Shown piece by piece: positions 46,088-56,588 of a stretch of DNA of 64,000 bases. The notes under the pieces were generated by a model, which was not told the DNA's origin, made no database searches, and saw nothing but the letters and a program-made list of their open reading frames with translations. The DNA comes from Aaosphaeria pasadenensis. Lineage: Eukaryota; Ascomycota; Dothideomycetes; Pleosporales. The stretch spans positions 1 to 64,000 of the forward strand of contig JAKLMB010000025.1 in NCBI GenBank assembly GCA_022813625.1, given 5' to 3'. Numbering within the stretch: the stretch's first letter is position 1; each line of letters starts with the position of its first letter. Made by a program: the position numbers and the translations under genes.

Positions 46088-47103
46088 TCAACGCGCGTTC
46101 TTCGACGCCTTCTTTCCAAACATTTCTCGTACCTCCCTCTCGTAGACCGAGCCGTGGCGTCTTGCGTGTAGGTAGAGCTTGTCCGGTCTGTAAAAAGCCT
46201 TTGTGCAATGCCTGCATTTGTAATGAGCTTCTTCCATGTGCTTTCCCATGTGGCGACGGCGGTCATAGGGCCGGGAGAAGGTCTGGCCGCAGATCTCGCA
46301 TTGATTCTTGTCGTTGCTATCGTCTTGGAAAGCAGGTGGCGCAGTCAAATCTGATGCGTCGTACTGCATTGATGGTTGAAGGAATGGATGTTCGGAGGGA
46401 TGGTAAGGCGGTTTCGAAGCGAGCCTCGAGTATGTTCGTGGTTGGTTGAATTGGGCGCTGGTCCTTCTGGGCGTTTGCTGATTGCCGGGAGGGGCGTTGG
46501 TCCCGAACGTTGCGTGCGATGGGGCAGCAAATAGCATCTCGTTTTCTGAATAGAGTTGTGGTCTGCTGTCATTGTTCCTCGCTTGCTGCCCGGGAGGACT
46601 AACACTCGGGACTCCCCCATACAAAGGTTCAGCAAAACTGAATGAGGAAAAGTCATCTATGTTGAAGGAGACCGACGTCAGTACGTGCATCGATGATTGG
46701 GTAGTTGTTTGGAAGCGTCGGGTGATAATTACTTACCGAGCAGCCCGTCCAGGGGTCCTTCGGCAAGACCATGACCATTCCAAGTACCCCAGGAATAGGA
46801 CCCAGTGCTGCCACGAGTGAAACTGGGATGTTCCTGATCGGAATATCTTGTTCCACCCTGCATGTCACCTGAATAGCCATAGGTGGACGCATAGTAGGCA
46901 TTCAAAGGTTGGGAAGCATCGGGGAACCGCTGGGTCGAGTTGTTTGTTCCAGAACGAGCCTGAGTTCTGAGATCATGCTCGTTCTGTTGAAACAAGGGGC
47001 TATGACACACGCAATGAAGTTGCGAGTACTCGTTGGTATCTGCACAAGTACACATGTTAGCGAGTGGCACAAGCCACTCGTGATTATCATCGCTGTATGC
47101 CAT
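46088..47103 (-). CDS. C2H2 zinc-finger transcription factor
   Basis: Two exons (46737-47103, 46088-46656) with an 80-bp intron (GTAAGT...CATAG) encode 311 residues. Two C-terminal C2H2 fingers are present: CEICGQTFSRPYDRRRHMGKH and CRHCTKAFYRPDKLYLHARRH. The first 270 or so residues are Ser/Asn/Pro/Tyr-rich and likely a disordered activation region. Near residues 18-32 sits a short Cys cluster (CTCADTNEYSQLHCVC) of unknown meaning. The product resembles the C2H2 protein at 50409-51473 in having only a terminal finger pair and the same FSRPxDxxRHxxKH / YRxDKxxxH layout. A TATATATA element lies at about 47157-47166, near the start. Targets are unknown. Confidence 0.85.
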
Positions 47104-47839
47104 CGTTGGATTTGCACTTCAAAGGGGCCAAAGGTTTATTGTTTAGGGAAGGCCTTGTATATATATCACTTCTCACTTCTCACATCTAGACATTCTTGCT
47201 GCCTGGGGCGTTCTTGAGCGCGATGGGATGCCAAGGGGGTGCCCATACGCTGTGGTGAAGCGTACTTGGTTCCAACTGCTCTGCCTCCCAACATGGCTAA
47301 ATTGGTGGTGGTGGGTGTCTCTTTTCGCTTCCACAGCGGACTGTGAACATCCTCACCAACAGGAAGCAGCATTTCGGCGCCCTCATCACGGGCCAGCGCC
47401 GATTTGAGTCAGTACGCAAGCATGCGCAAGGAAATAATACTAAAATAAGGATCTTTGGAGGACAAATGTCAGCGACAACAGTGATTTCGGTCCTGAGGGC
47501 GACGGCCATGCATGTGCTGAAACCTGCGCTGGGCCGAACAGAAGGCATTTTCATGCAACAATATTGTGGGGAAACGGGCGTCAGAATAAGGATATTGCAT
47601 TATCTAGAATAGGATACTACACGACATTGTGCATAGTCCAGGGCGCACTCGGTGGCAAACTTCATCTATGTGAGAACAAGGACCGCCTGTAAGTTCTGTT
47701 GACGCAAGCGCCCCAAGGCCAGCCAGTATATACAAACAAGTTTCCTCTTTCCGTCTTGCCCCGCGACTGTTGGACATTTTTATGAATAGGTTGGATTTCG
47801 TATGGAGCGTGACTCCTCGCCCGTCCTATTTCGTGCGTT
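47104..47839. other. Intergenic, upstream of the C2H2 gene
   Basis: Carries the promoter of the C2H2 gene. A minus-strand frame at 47297-47554 and a plus-strand frame at 47343-47612 show no domain. No repeat noted. Confidence 0.4.
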
Positions 47840-48554
47840 CTATGACGAGGTATCTGGCCCTTTTGTTTCTCTAAATTGTGATACTGATTTTTGGAGCTTT
47901 TCGACTAGGTCGTTAAGTTCTGTGGTTCCTGTATGACCGTTTCCCTGCATCTTTTCCAAGTATCTTGCCCCACCTCGGTGACCACTCAAGGACCGGTTGC
48001 CAGAAAGAGCTGGTGAAATGCTCTTTGGTGAATCTTTTGCGTTCATTCATTTGAAAAAAAGAGTAGAACACTCAAAATTGTTTCAGAGAGTAAGGCTTTT
48101 CGAATGAAATATATCTGAGTTTGACTGCTAGCGTGGATACATACATGTGCGAGGACAATTTCATATTTCAACCAGGCGATCATCATCTGGTCACTTCTCC
48201 GCTCGCAGGCCTCGGGATCTGAGCGTGATAACGCCGGCTCACACTTTCCATTCGCAGGTAGCATTTGTGATGCTCCCAACTCACTGTAGAGTCGTCTTCA
48301 CGCAACGATACAATCTCTTCAATGCGGAAGAGAAAAGGGCACCGTAAAACGCAGGTAACGACGTTACGCAAAGCTTCCGTCAACCCATCATTCCAAGATG
48401 TTGGGGACTTTGTGTTTGGAAGAAGGTTCAAATAAGGCTGAGGAATAACAAAGATGAAGACGCCATTGGGCTGGTGGGGAAGCAATACCCCGCAATGAGG
48501 TTTGAATATCTGAGTAAGATATCGATCTATTGTAGCTGGTGTAGATCTGATCAT
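47840..48554 (-). CDS. Possible multi-exon gene, unassigned
   Basis: Three minus-strand open segments follow one another. The first (from the ATG at 48554) gives an ordered-looking sequence beginning MIRSTPATIDRYLTQIFKPH and including GVFIFVIPQPYLNLLPNTKS and FLFRIEEIVSLREDDST. It meets a GTGAGT donor. A second segment reads ACERRSDQMMIAWLKYEIVLAH and ends at GTATGT. A third ends at 47840 with a coiled-coil-like ELNDLVEKLQKSVSQFRETKG. Exact splice acceptors are uncertain, so only the span is given. A TATA-like element lies about 20 bases upstream of the start. I do not recognise a family. The alternative is that the frames are chance. Confidence 0.3.
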
Positions 48555-50080
48555 GAGTAAACGGAGGAAAGACTTACTCTCTTATATACACCTCAACTTC
48601 TCAGCCCTTCGAATCTCAAGATATTCTTAGACAGCGATCAACGAGCCGAAGAAGGTGACGCCAGAAATGTTTGGTCCTCAAGTTTCGGGCTAACAGCCTG
48701 TCATCATGAACCAGGCTTCGTAATCGTAAAAGAGGCCGATACTGTGTCGTAAACCCCAAAAAAGATGTTGAATTCAACCAGGTAATCTCAGCCTCGTGGG
48801 AGTCTCAACCAAGCGCTACATCATAGGCTGAGATTCGCGATTATCTGCCCGGTGTCTAAAATCCTGCATCATCAATTAGTGGGATGCATCGCAACGGGCT
48901 ATGATTCACCAGAATAGGACCGGTGTCCGCTCATGCCAAGACATTGAAAATCTTCAGCCTTGCGCCCCTCCGGACGAACATCCAATCTCGGGTAATCGCA
49001 TCCCGAGTTTTCATAGATGATTCTGCATGGTAGTTATTTCAGTATAGTGATGTGTTCATTTCAGTTGCAGATCGTTGGAGGGCGATACGAGCTGATGTTG
49101 GGTTCAGACAAGTAAGAGGATGCCTTGGAGGGCGTTCCGAGCGAATGAAGGTTGATGAAGTTTGCCCTGAGGCTCTCAGGCATGCATTATGGCTGCTAAA
49201 TTTGTGAATCAAGCTGAAACTTTTCGTTCTAGAGTGCTCCATCAATCTGTATGCTGAACAAGGAATTTACCATGTTGCATTGTCTCGAAAGTTGATCATG
49301 CTGACCACCAAAAAGCAATGAGGATCCCTAGATATCGATTGGGGCAAACCAATAAGTAACTGTTAACTAGCATTACTTCCGATGTATCTTGTGCCTGGTT
49401 GATGCAATGGACGGGCGCCATTGTCAGTGTATGAACGTAATCACGTGATCTTGACATTCACCCATGCACGAAAGGGGCGTCAATTCGTCATTGACGCCCG
49501 GGAAAAACTGAACAATCCATTGAGAAGACGGCCAATACCATCCTGTCAATGTCTCAGTTGAGCCGCACAATCTTGGCCACGGTCGACCAGGCTGAGTTTT
49601 CTGCCTTTGACGGCCCCCCGCGACAAGGGCCCAACTTGTGGCGTTGTGCGCTGGCAGCGCCCCTTCGTCCTTCAACTTTCCTTTTGTGAGGGGCGTTGGC
49701 TATCATTAAATGCCTCTTGCATACATGCGTTGTTGAGATGACAATCGGAGGGCGTCGCCGGCCAATCAGATGGAGAGAATTTTGCCCTTCGCATTGTGCG
49801 CCTCATTTTCCCCGGACCCGCTAGGATTGTTGAAATGTGTGTACGCAACGCATTTGAGAAAGGCGGTCAGGCTAGGTACGGGATGTTTTTGGACATAGGC
49901 AGAGATTATCACAGTGGACGGTGACCTATTCAGGAAACCGAGGTTGCAAACCGCTTAGAAACTTTCACACATATCAAATTGAATCAGGATGTGGTCAATA
50001 TGGGGTCAATCATGAGCAAAAAAGAGAGCTATCTCATTGTCTCAGTAAAATATCTATCATGCACACTCGATCAAGGAAAG
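48555..50080. other. Intergenic, no gene seen
   Basis: No frame here has a recognisable domain. The sequence is moderately AT-rich with no tRNA or clear mobile element. Confidence 0.4.
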
Positions 50081-50304
50081 GACATGAGCACTCAAGCTCA
50101 AAAGATTGAATTCAAGGAAAATAAAACGTGAACGACAGACAATACAAATAGCCCGAAAAGTATGTGAGCACGTGAGCTGAAATGACTGAATGTAAGGGAA
50201 ACAAGAGCGAAAACGATAGGCAATGTAAATGATAAGAAAAGAACGTGAGCGATAGACAGTATAGAGAATAAGAAAGAACGTGAACGATAGATAGTAAAAA
50301 GGAT
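50081..50304. repeat. 80-bp degenerate tandem repeat with partial copies
   Basis: Two full units (50081-50160 and 50161-50240) share the order ATGAGCAC..CAAGCTC..GATTGAAT..AAGG, then AACGTGAACGACAGACAATA..AAAG. Two partial copies of the second half follow (50241-50275, 50276-50304). The units differ at many positions. The array lies just past the stop of the C2H2 gene at 50409. Confidence 0.6.
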
Positions 50305-50408
50305 CCGATTCTTTCCATAGGCCTATCTTCCAAAAGAGAAGCCAACATTCGAAAGGAAAACAAGATCTCTTCAATCTTAACATTGCGAATAGTGCGGTGA
50401 TGGGAACA

Positions 50409-51473
50409 CTAATCACTCAAATTTGCTTCGAATGCTGAACGATGTTTTTTGAAGTGTTGAATCATCTTGTCTTTGCGATAGTCCGTTTTGCTACAACCTG
50501 GGAATTCACATTGGAGATCATGCGGACGATGCTTCCTCATATGACGTTGCAGATCGGCTGGGCGAGAGCAACGCGTACCGCAATGGGAACATTCAAACTG
50601 GCCAGAACCTGGTTTAGATGAGCGCCTGTTAGCAGTACCCTGAAGACGAGTGGCCATAGCTGCGGCTGGGGAAATAGCAAGAGGTTGGGGTTCGTGTTGC
50701 GGCCTAACTGAGGGGTCATTCTGGGATTGGAGGATTGGGCCGCTTCCAATGTTCAATGAGGGCTCTACTGAATGATCAGAAAAGGCCTGCGAACTTGGTT
50801 GGAATGCATTGTAATGAGGCTGAATTTGCTCGTATCCCATTATGGGAAGCAAAGCGCTTGCGTCCGAGTGAACCAAAGGATCTCGGCCGTGGGTCACAGA
50901 ATAGCTGGCGACAGGAGCAAAGATGCCAGCGCCATGCCCCAAATTCTGTTGGTTGGGATACGCAACATCCAAAAACCCAGAATCAAGTGTCCCAGAAAAG
51001 TCGAGACCAAGACCAAACCCCTGGTCCGTAAACTGGCTAGGATTGCCGACATTGGAAGGACCAGAATCATAGATGACTTGGTTTACCTGCTGGACAGAAT
51101 CCTGGGAATCGAAAAGTCCGAGGTTAATGGAGTGGGGTTCAATAAGAGAGGGAAACTCGGCGTTATGCAACGAGTTCAGACCACTTGGGAAATACCCATT
51201 GACGTTGAGATTTCCGTTGTTGTAAGCATCGCAACAGGATTGGCCGTGATCAAACGCCATGGAATACCCTGGGCCATGATTGGTCAATGATGGGTCCTGG
51301 CGGCTTTGGGTCGTACTTGTCCACGGTATGACGGGTGCAGATGCCCGAAGATTGTGGGCGTTCCATATGGGAAGGAACGTGGTAAGGGCGCTGCCGATTG
51401 GGTGTGTAGGGACTGAAGGGGCGACCAATGATGACTGAGTGGGTACAATGTAGCGAGCAGAATCTATGACCAT
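50409..51473 (-). CDS. C2H2 zinc-finger transcription factor, second paralogue-like copy
   Basis: A single exon encodes 354 residues from the ATG at 51473. The last 60 residues hold two C2H2 fingers: CSHCGTRCSRPADLQRHMRKH and CEFPGCSKTDYRKDKMIQHFKKH, the second with four residues between its cysteines. The rest is rich in Asn, Gln, Ser, Pro and Gly and reads as a disordered regulatory region. In finger 1 the usual Phe after the second Cys is Cys (GTRCSRP). The order of residues in both fingers parallels the C2H2 protein at 46088-47103. No upstream exon was identified, although an additional 5' exon cannot be excluded. Function is presumably sequence-specific transcription control; targets unknown. 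Confidence 0.82.
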   Translation of the reverse strand: MVIDSARYIVPTQSSLVAPSVPTHPIGSALTTFLPIWNAHNLRASAPVIPWTSTTQSRQDPSLTNHGPGYSMAFDHGQSCCDAYNNGNLNVNGYFPSGLNSLHNAEFPSLIEPHSINLGLFDSQDSVQQVNQVIYDSGPSNVGNPSQFTDQGFGLGLDFSGTLDSGFLDVAYPNQQNLGHGAGIFAPVASYSVTHGRDPLVHSDASALLPIMGYEQIQPHYNAFQPSSQAFSDHSVEPSLNIGSGPILQSQNDPSVRPQHEPQPLAISPAAAMATRLQGTANRRSSKPGSGQFECSHCGTRCSRPADLQRHMRKHRPHDLQCEFPGCSKTDYRKDKMIQHFKKHRSAFEANLSD

Positions 51474-52296
51474 GGAGGCATACCTACATGATGTTAAAAA
51501 AAAAACCTACTCTTCTTCGCCCCCACCATGCAAATCTGTCTCTTGCTGGTATTCCCCTGAGAAATGAGGTTGTAGAGCCATATTCGGGAACCTTTGAAGG
51601 CTTTTTTGGCGTTCCGATGGATTTGGAGTTGGTTGATGGGTGCTGATATTGGTGATGTAGAACTAACTGCTAGCCCTATATATGAAAATTCCGAAGTTGG
51701 TATTGTTGTCTTGGGCGTTAGGAAGAAACGTAGATGCGTTTGAAGGGTGACGGTCGGAAGGAGCAAAAAGGAGAAAGGGGAGAGAGAGGGGTTGGGGGGA
51801 AAGGGAGATATAGGAAGAGGAGGAAGGAGAAAGAAGAGGATTTTGAATCATTTTGTCTACCATAGGTACCTAGGTAGGTAAATAGGTAGGTACAGAGGGT
51901 TGGCACGTTGGGCTGGCCCCCGGCTGTATTTTATGTCCACAACAGTGTCTTCGCGAGGTTTGTCGCGAGCACTCAAGATTTTTAACTGGCTACAGAACGC
52001 TCTTAAATAGACAACTTTTGGTATAGAATGTTCATCCGACGTGCCAACCCTCTGTAGTTGGAGATCTATCAGTTGACTTGGTACTCAGCTGTGCCTCCAC
52101 CCACCATGATACCGAAACATGGTAGTACGACTTACGCGCCCCAATGCTTGGCATATTGGGAGGGACACAAAAGCGATAGGATCAGCCTTTAATTACTAGG
52201 AACAGAGCGCAACAGGACATCAAATATTCCTGTATTCCTCATACCCTCCATAATTGCGAGTCCGCAGGAAAGATAGAACCTTGAGAGAGAAGGGAA
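51474..52296. other. Divergent intergenic region
   Basis: Lies between the C2H2 gene and the C2H2-ankyrin gene. A purine-rich tract (51760-51845) and a GGTACCTAGGTAGGTA-type patch (51863-51895) are visible. No gene is recognised. Confidence 0.45.
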
Positions 52297-54362
52297 ATGC
52301 GCTTCTCCTGCCAGCGATGTTCAAAGAGTTACCCAACCCAGAAGGGGCTAAGGTACGTTACTGAGATTGCATGCACGACGCCAGATCACTGACCTCTCAT
52401 ACAAGTCGACATATAGGTGCACACGAAGAGAGATACAAATGCGAAGCATGTGGAGCAGCGTTCGGGCTAAGAACAGATTTCAATCGTCACCAGCAGGCCA
52501 AACATCGCCTTAGAAATGACGGGCACGTTTGCACGATTTGCGAAAAGAAATTCAGTCGCAAAGACAATCTATTAAGGCACACAGCAAAGAAGCACAAGGC
52601 CAGACCACAGCAAGACAGGGAAATAACAGGCGAAGAGTCGCCATCGAGCGATAAGAACGTCAAGCGGATACACCCAGCTATGACTCTTTGGTATGCGGCC
52701 AGCAACGGGGATATCATCGCCATAATAAACGCAATCAATTGCGGGAAAGATATGTCTATCCGGGATAAGTACGGTTCCACCCTGCTACATTACGCCGCAA
52801 GCGCAGGGCAAACGGCCGTTGTTGAGGTACTGGTGTCACAAGGAGTAGATCTCACCCTAAAAAATGACCAATCCAGGACTGCAGTGCAAGAAGCTATCAG
52901 AGGCGGCCATGCTGAACTTGTCGATCACCTATTGCCAGAGACGCTTCACGGCGTTGAGGAAGTTGGGTACCGTAAAGATCTTATCAATCGCTGTTTGGTG
53001 GACGCAGTTCGTAACGAAAGCCTTCCTATCGTGCAATCTATTGTAGCGATAGCTGCGGCAGAAACGATTGAACCGGTGCCACTACTTTCAATTGCAGCTA
53101 CACATGGCAAGACATCTATCGCGAAATACGCGCTTGACATTGGTTTCGACGCCAATACGAGAGAAGGTTACTGGAATATGCTTCCAATATCCAAGGCGAT
53201 TAGGAGTGGTCATGCAGAGATGGTCCAATTTCTACTCCCACTTACGCACGACATCAATGACCGATACACCGGAAGACCCTTGATGACCGCTGTACAGATG
53301 AGACGCCTGCCGATAATCAAAATCCTCTTACAAGACAAACGGATTGATCCGAATTGCATCCACAGAGAGAGGTCGGCGCTATATTATGCTGTATCTTCAC
53401 GATGGTTGGGTGAAGAGCGCGTGTATTGCACTTCAGTGCTAGAATTACTCCTTGGTCACAAAAACATTGACGTTAATAGGAGAATTTGGTACATAAACAC
53501 AGCATTGAGCATTGCAGTGATAGAAAATAATATCGACGCAATAAAATTGCTCCTTGCACATAAGGACATCCAAGTGAATGCTACCGCCTCGTCCCATAGG
53601 ATAGCATTGCACCTTGCAGTGCAAAGACAATTTATCGATGTACTAAAGATGCTCCTTGCACATAAGGACATCCAAGTCAATGCCACCGACGGATCTGGAA
53701 ATACAGCATTGCATCTGGCTGCAAACTATTCAATGGTCAATTCAATCGAAGTGCTCCTTGCACATAAGGATATCCAAGTCAATATCGTCAACCAAAATGG
53801 CGAAACAGCATTGAGTCTGGCTTCAGAATATGGAAAGATCGACGCAATAAAAGTACTCCTCGCACATCAGGATATCCAAGTCAATGCCGCGGATAAATGG
53901 GGGGATACGGAATTGCACTGGGCTGCAAAGAAAGGTGACATTGGTACATTGGAAATGCTCCTCGCACATAAGGATATCCAAGTCAATACCGCGGATAAAT
54001 GGGGGGATACCGCATTGCATGTTGCAGTGATAAAACAGAATATCAATGCAATCCAAGTGCTTCTGGCACGTAAAGGTATCGATCCCAATATCGCCAACGC
54101 CTCTGGAGCCACAGTATTGCACGATGCGGTCAAAGAAAATGCAATCGAAGTGGTCAAACTCTTACTTCAACAAGACTCAATCGATATACACGCTCGAGCA
54201 GGATCTACCTGGGGCAACTTTTCCAACAAAACCGCACTGGAGCTAGCATATCACCTCAAATATCGCGAAATTGCCAACCTCCTGGTCGCGCATGGAGCCA
54301 TTGTCATCAATCAACCTCCCAGCACTTCAAGCCAAGAAATTGTCGTCCCAGACGAATCTTAA
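52297..54362 (+). CDS. C2H2 zinc-finger and ankyrin-repeat fusion protein
   Basis: Two exons (52297-52352, 52406-54362) with a 53-bp intron (GTACGT...ACAAG) encode 670 residues. Splicing builds the first finger exactly: CQRCSKSYPTQKGLSRHIGAH. Two more follow (CEACGAAFGLRTDFNRHQQAKH and CTICEKKFSRKDNLLRHTAKKH), giving three N-terminal fingers. From about residue 120 the protein is ankyrin repeats, about 14 in all, of 33-34 residues. The first six or so are divergent. The later ones share LLAHKDIQVN and come in near-identical 102-bp DNA units. The C-terminal region ends in a Ser/Pro-rich tail. The combination of fingers and ankyrin repeats suggests DNA-linked recognition; variable ankyrin arrays are also known in fungal allorecognition proteins, but no NACHT or HET domain is present here. 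An in-frame acidic continuation follows the stop. Confidence 0.88.
53550..54059. repeat. Homogenised 102-bp ankyrin-coding units
   Basis: The core CTCCTTGCACATAAGGACAT begins at 53550, 53652, 53754, 53856 and 53958, exactly 102 bp apart, with few changes. A diverged sixth unit begins at 54060. Part of the 53888 and 53990 units (GCGGATAAATGGGGGGATAC) is identical. This is the DNA form of one 34-residue ankyrin repeat. Confidence 0.9.
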
Positions 54363-54542
54363 GCCCATGCGCCAGTGGAGTCCCAGAACGATACAGATGA
54401 AGATATGGAGAGTGTCCACAACATCAATTGGGACGAGGATGAAGACATGCTCTCTCTGGATGATACGGATTACGGGATTCAGTGGCAGCAAGAGAACCAA
54501 CTAGAGACAGTTGATTCAACGGGTGACAAGACGCTCAACTGA
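54363..54542 (+). other. In-frame 59-codon extension after the ankyrin-gene stop
   Basis: Directly after the TAA at 54360-54362 the same frame is open for 59 codons, to a TGA at 54540-54542. The product is strongly acidic (18 Asp/Glu of 59, with runs DEDM, WDEDEDM). Its last residues overlap the start of the adjacent minisatellite. It is either a former C-terminus cut off by a nonsense change, or untranslated sequence that happens to be open. Confidence 0.5.
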
Positions 54543-54805
54543 TATTGAAGGCTTTAACGGCAATAAGCGATTCTACTGCTGACAGAAGATCCAAGAGCAA
54601 CACTTAATCCAACTGGTCAGTAGTCCAGCTAGGGACAAGCGATCGAACTGGCGATAAAAGGCCAAGTGTTCACAAAAGGTTCATCTGGCGACAAGCGGTC
54701 CAACGGCAACGAGTAATCCGACTACCAACAAAAGGTCCAATCGGCGACACGAGGTCCAGTCGATAAGAAGAGATTCAACTGGCGACAAGTGATTCAACTA
54801 CCAAG
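54513..54805. repeat. Degenerate minisatellite, about 14 units of 18-20 bp
   Basis: Units follow a consensus GGCGACAAGCGGTCCAACT. Clear units lie at about 54635-54650, 54693-54711, 54743-54760 and 54779-54798, with decayed ones between. The period of about 19 bp is not a multiple of three, and the array mainly follows the coding region. Confidence 0.65.
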
Positions 54806-55106
54806 ATGAGGGAAGGTGAAGGGGAGTTTCGGTCATGCAATTTCTTTAGCAAGTATAGTAACAGAATGTTACATGGGTAGATGCTGGAATAGTTCATGCA
54901 TCGCGGGGTTTTTCCTTGTAGTAGGTGATTAATATGTTTCTGTAGCGTTTTCTGTCCAGTAAAATCGATGATGTTACTTAGCTCTTCCTTTCGTTAAAAT
55001 AAATCAACAGAGAAGTCATTTTGCAGTACGAAATGATATGGGATTAAGCTATTGTCGTATATATACTGTTCACGCCCGCTCGTGGATCATTAAATTCCTT
55101 AATGCA
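54806..55106. other. Convergent 3' region
   Basis: AT-rich stretch between the ankyrin gene and the permease gene. No gene is seen. Confidence 0.4.
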
Positions 55107-56588
55107 CTAATCCAAAATCTCCTTGACCTCATAATTCCTCTTCGCATAAATGAACCACAAACTGAGGATCAAAACCGCCACAGCGACAAGCACAGGCGAG
55201 GCGTAGTTCATCTGCACCGCGATGACAGGGATATAGTACGGCAGGCAGTAGAACACGATCGCGATCGCCGTCCACGAAAGCATCACAATATTCGCCATGA
55301 GGCCAAGCTTAGGGTACCAGAACGGGCCATGCGCGAAGTTCGAGCGACCTTGAACAAGCATGAGAATGGTGGGGATGCTGTAGCTGATGTACTGCAGCAA
55401 CAAGCCGACGGAGATGAGGGAGTTGAAGGCGAGTTCGGAGCCGAGGTAGAGGCAGCCGGCGAGGGCGGTGAATGCGCTTGACATGATCATCGAGTACACG
55501 GGGGTGTGGAAGGGCTCCGGGGCGAGCTTGCTGAGGTATCGGTGGAGAGGGAATCCCTGCTCGCGGCTGATGGTCCAGGCGAGGCGGGATTGCCAGGTTT
55601 GGATGGACCAGACGGCGCCGGCGGTGGTGATGACGACGGGGATCCAGATGCCGACGGCGGCAGCCTTGCTGTTGGTGATTTGGTAGAAGAGGCTGATCGC
55701 GGTGTTGTTGCCTTCGCCGTCGATGGTTTGGATGTTCAGCATCACGGCCATGATAACAAGGAGGCCTGAGACAAAGCCGATGATGATGGTCCACATGAGG
55801 GCTTTGGGGATGTTTCTGGCGGGGTTGGGGATCTCTTCCGCAAGATGGGTGGCTACATCGAGGCAAGAGAAGCTCCAGTTGGCGCCGTTCATTCCGATGA
55901 TGAACGCAACACCGTTGTTCCATCCAGACACGTTTGTGACTGTTGTGAAGAAGTCCTTAGCGGTGGGATGGACGTCCGACATGGCGAATAGAGTGACGAA
56001 GATGGTCGCAATCGTCAAGCAGCTGAAGAGAAGGAGAATTTTCGAGATGTTTGGTAAAGCGTGCTCGAAAGTGGCCAGGAAGAGTGTCAAGAGATTGAGG
56101 AGCTGGTAGCCGATGAATGCCATCCATCTCTTCGGTACAAAGGTAGGATCCAAGAGGGAGATGATGGAAATGATACCAACCGGGACCGAGAGACAAGCAG
56201 AGGATCCCGTCACCACCGCAGCCAGCCAGCTGATCATCGCAGTGGTATACGACATCGCCCGTCGAGAACCGGCTGGAGCCAACTGGTTGACCCAGATGTA
56301 CTGACCACCTGGATGGGGATAGGCCGAAGCGAGCTCTCCCAATGTCGTCGCTGTCGCCAAACCAACCGCTGCCATCAGCAAGAACCCCCAGAAGACAAGT
56401 GGAGAACCACCCATGGGTATTGTGCTACCAAGGACTAGCAGGATTCCCACAGCAGTGTTTGTAGTTCCATAGCCGATTCCTAGTGCGGATAACGTCGTGA
56501 ACGGTTTGAGATTGTTATAGGTCACCTCTCCACGTCGGATCGAAGATGAGGATCGTTGTTGAACGTCGGTGTCGACTTTCTCTTCCAT
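55107..56588 (-). CDS. APC-superfamily amine/amino-acid permease, Hnm1/GABA-type
   Basis: A single exon encodes 493 residues. About twelve hydrophobic segments are visible. The N-terminal block (TTLSALGIGYGTTNTAVGILLVLG), the LGELASAYPHPGGQYIWVNQLAP string, and the SCLDVATHLAEEIPNPARNIPKALMW string are hallmarks of the fungal amino acid/choline transporter family (ACT). Members carry choline, GABA or other small nitrogen compounds across the plasma membrane. The natural substrate is not deducible. It lies divergently beside a Zn2Cys6 regulator and near an amidase, which suggests uptake of an amide or amine for use as nitrogen. A TATATATA element is present about 55 bases upstream (56643-56652). 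Confidence 0.92.
   Translation of the reverse strand: MEEKVDTDVQQRSSSSIRRGEVTYNNLKPFTTLSALGIGYGTTNTAVGILLVLGSTIPMGGSPLVFWGFLLMAAVGLATATTLGELASAYPHPGGQYIWVNQLAPAGSRRAMSYTTAMISWLAAVVTGSSACLSVPVGIISIISLLDPTFVPKRWMAFIGYQLLNLLTLFLATFEHALPNISKILLLFSCLTIATIFVTLFAMSDVHPTAKDFFTTVTNVSGWNNGVAFIIGMNGANWSFSCLDVATHLAEEIPNPARNIPKALMWTIIIGFVSGLLVIMAVMLNIQTIDGEGNNTAISLFYQITNSKAAAVGIWIPVVITTAGAVWSIQTWQSRLAWTISREQGFPLHRYLSKLAPEPFHTPVYSMIMSSAFTALAGCLYLGSELAFNSLISVGLLLQYISYSIPTILMLVQGRSNFAHGPFWYPKLGLMANIVMLSWTAIAIVFYCLPYYIPVIAVQMNYASPVLVAVAVLILSLWFIYAKRNYEVKEILD

Noticed and set aside
53445..54157. Antisense frames with repeated CARS/CEEHF strings
   Set aside because: They are the complement of the ankyrin repeats and inherit their periodicity.
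55309..55923. 204-codon Arg/His/Pro-rich frame inside the permease gene
   Set aside because: It is an alternate-frame shadow of a GC-rich coding region.
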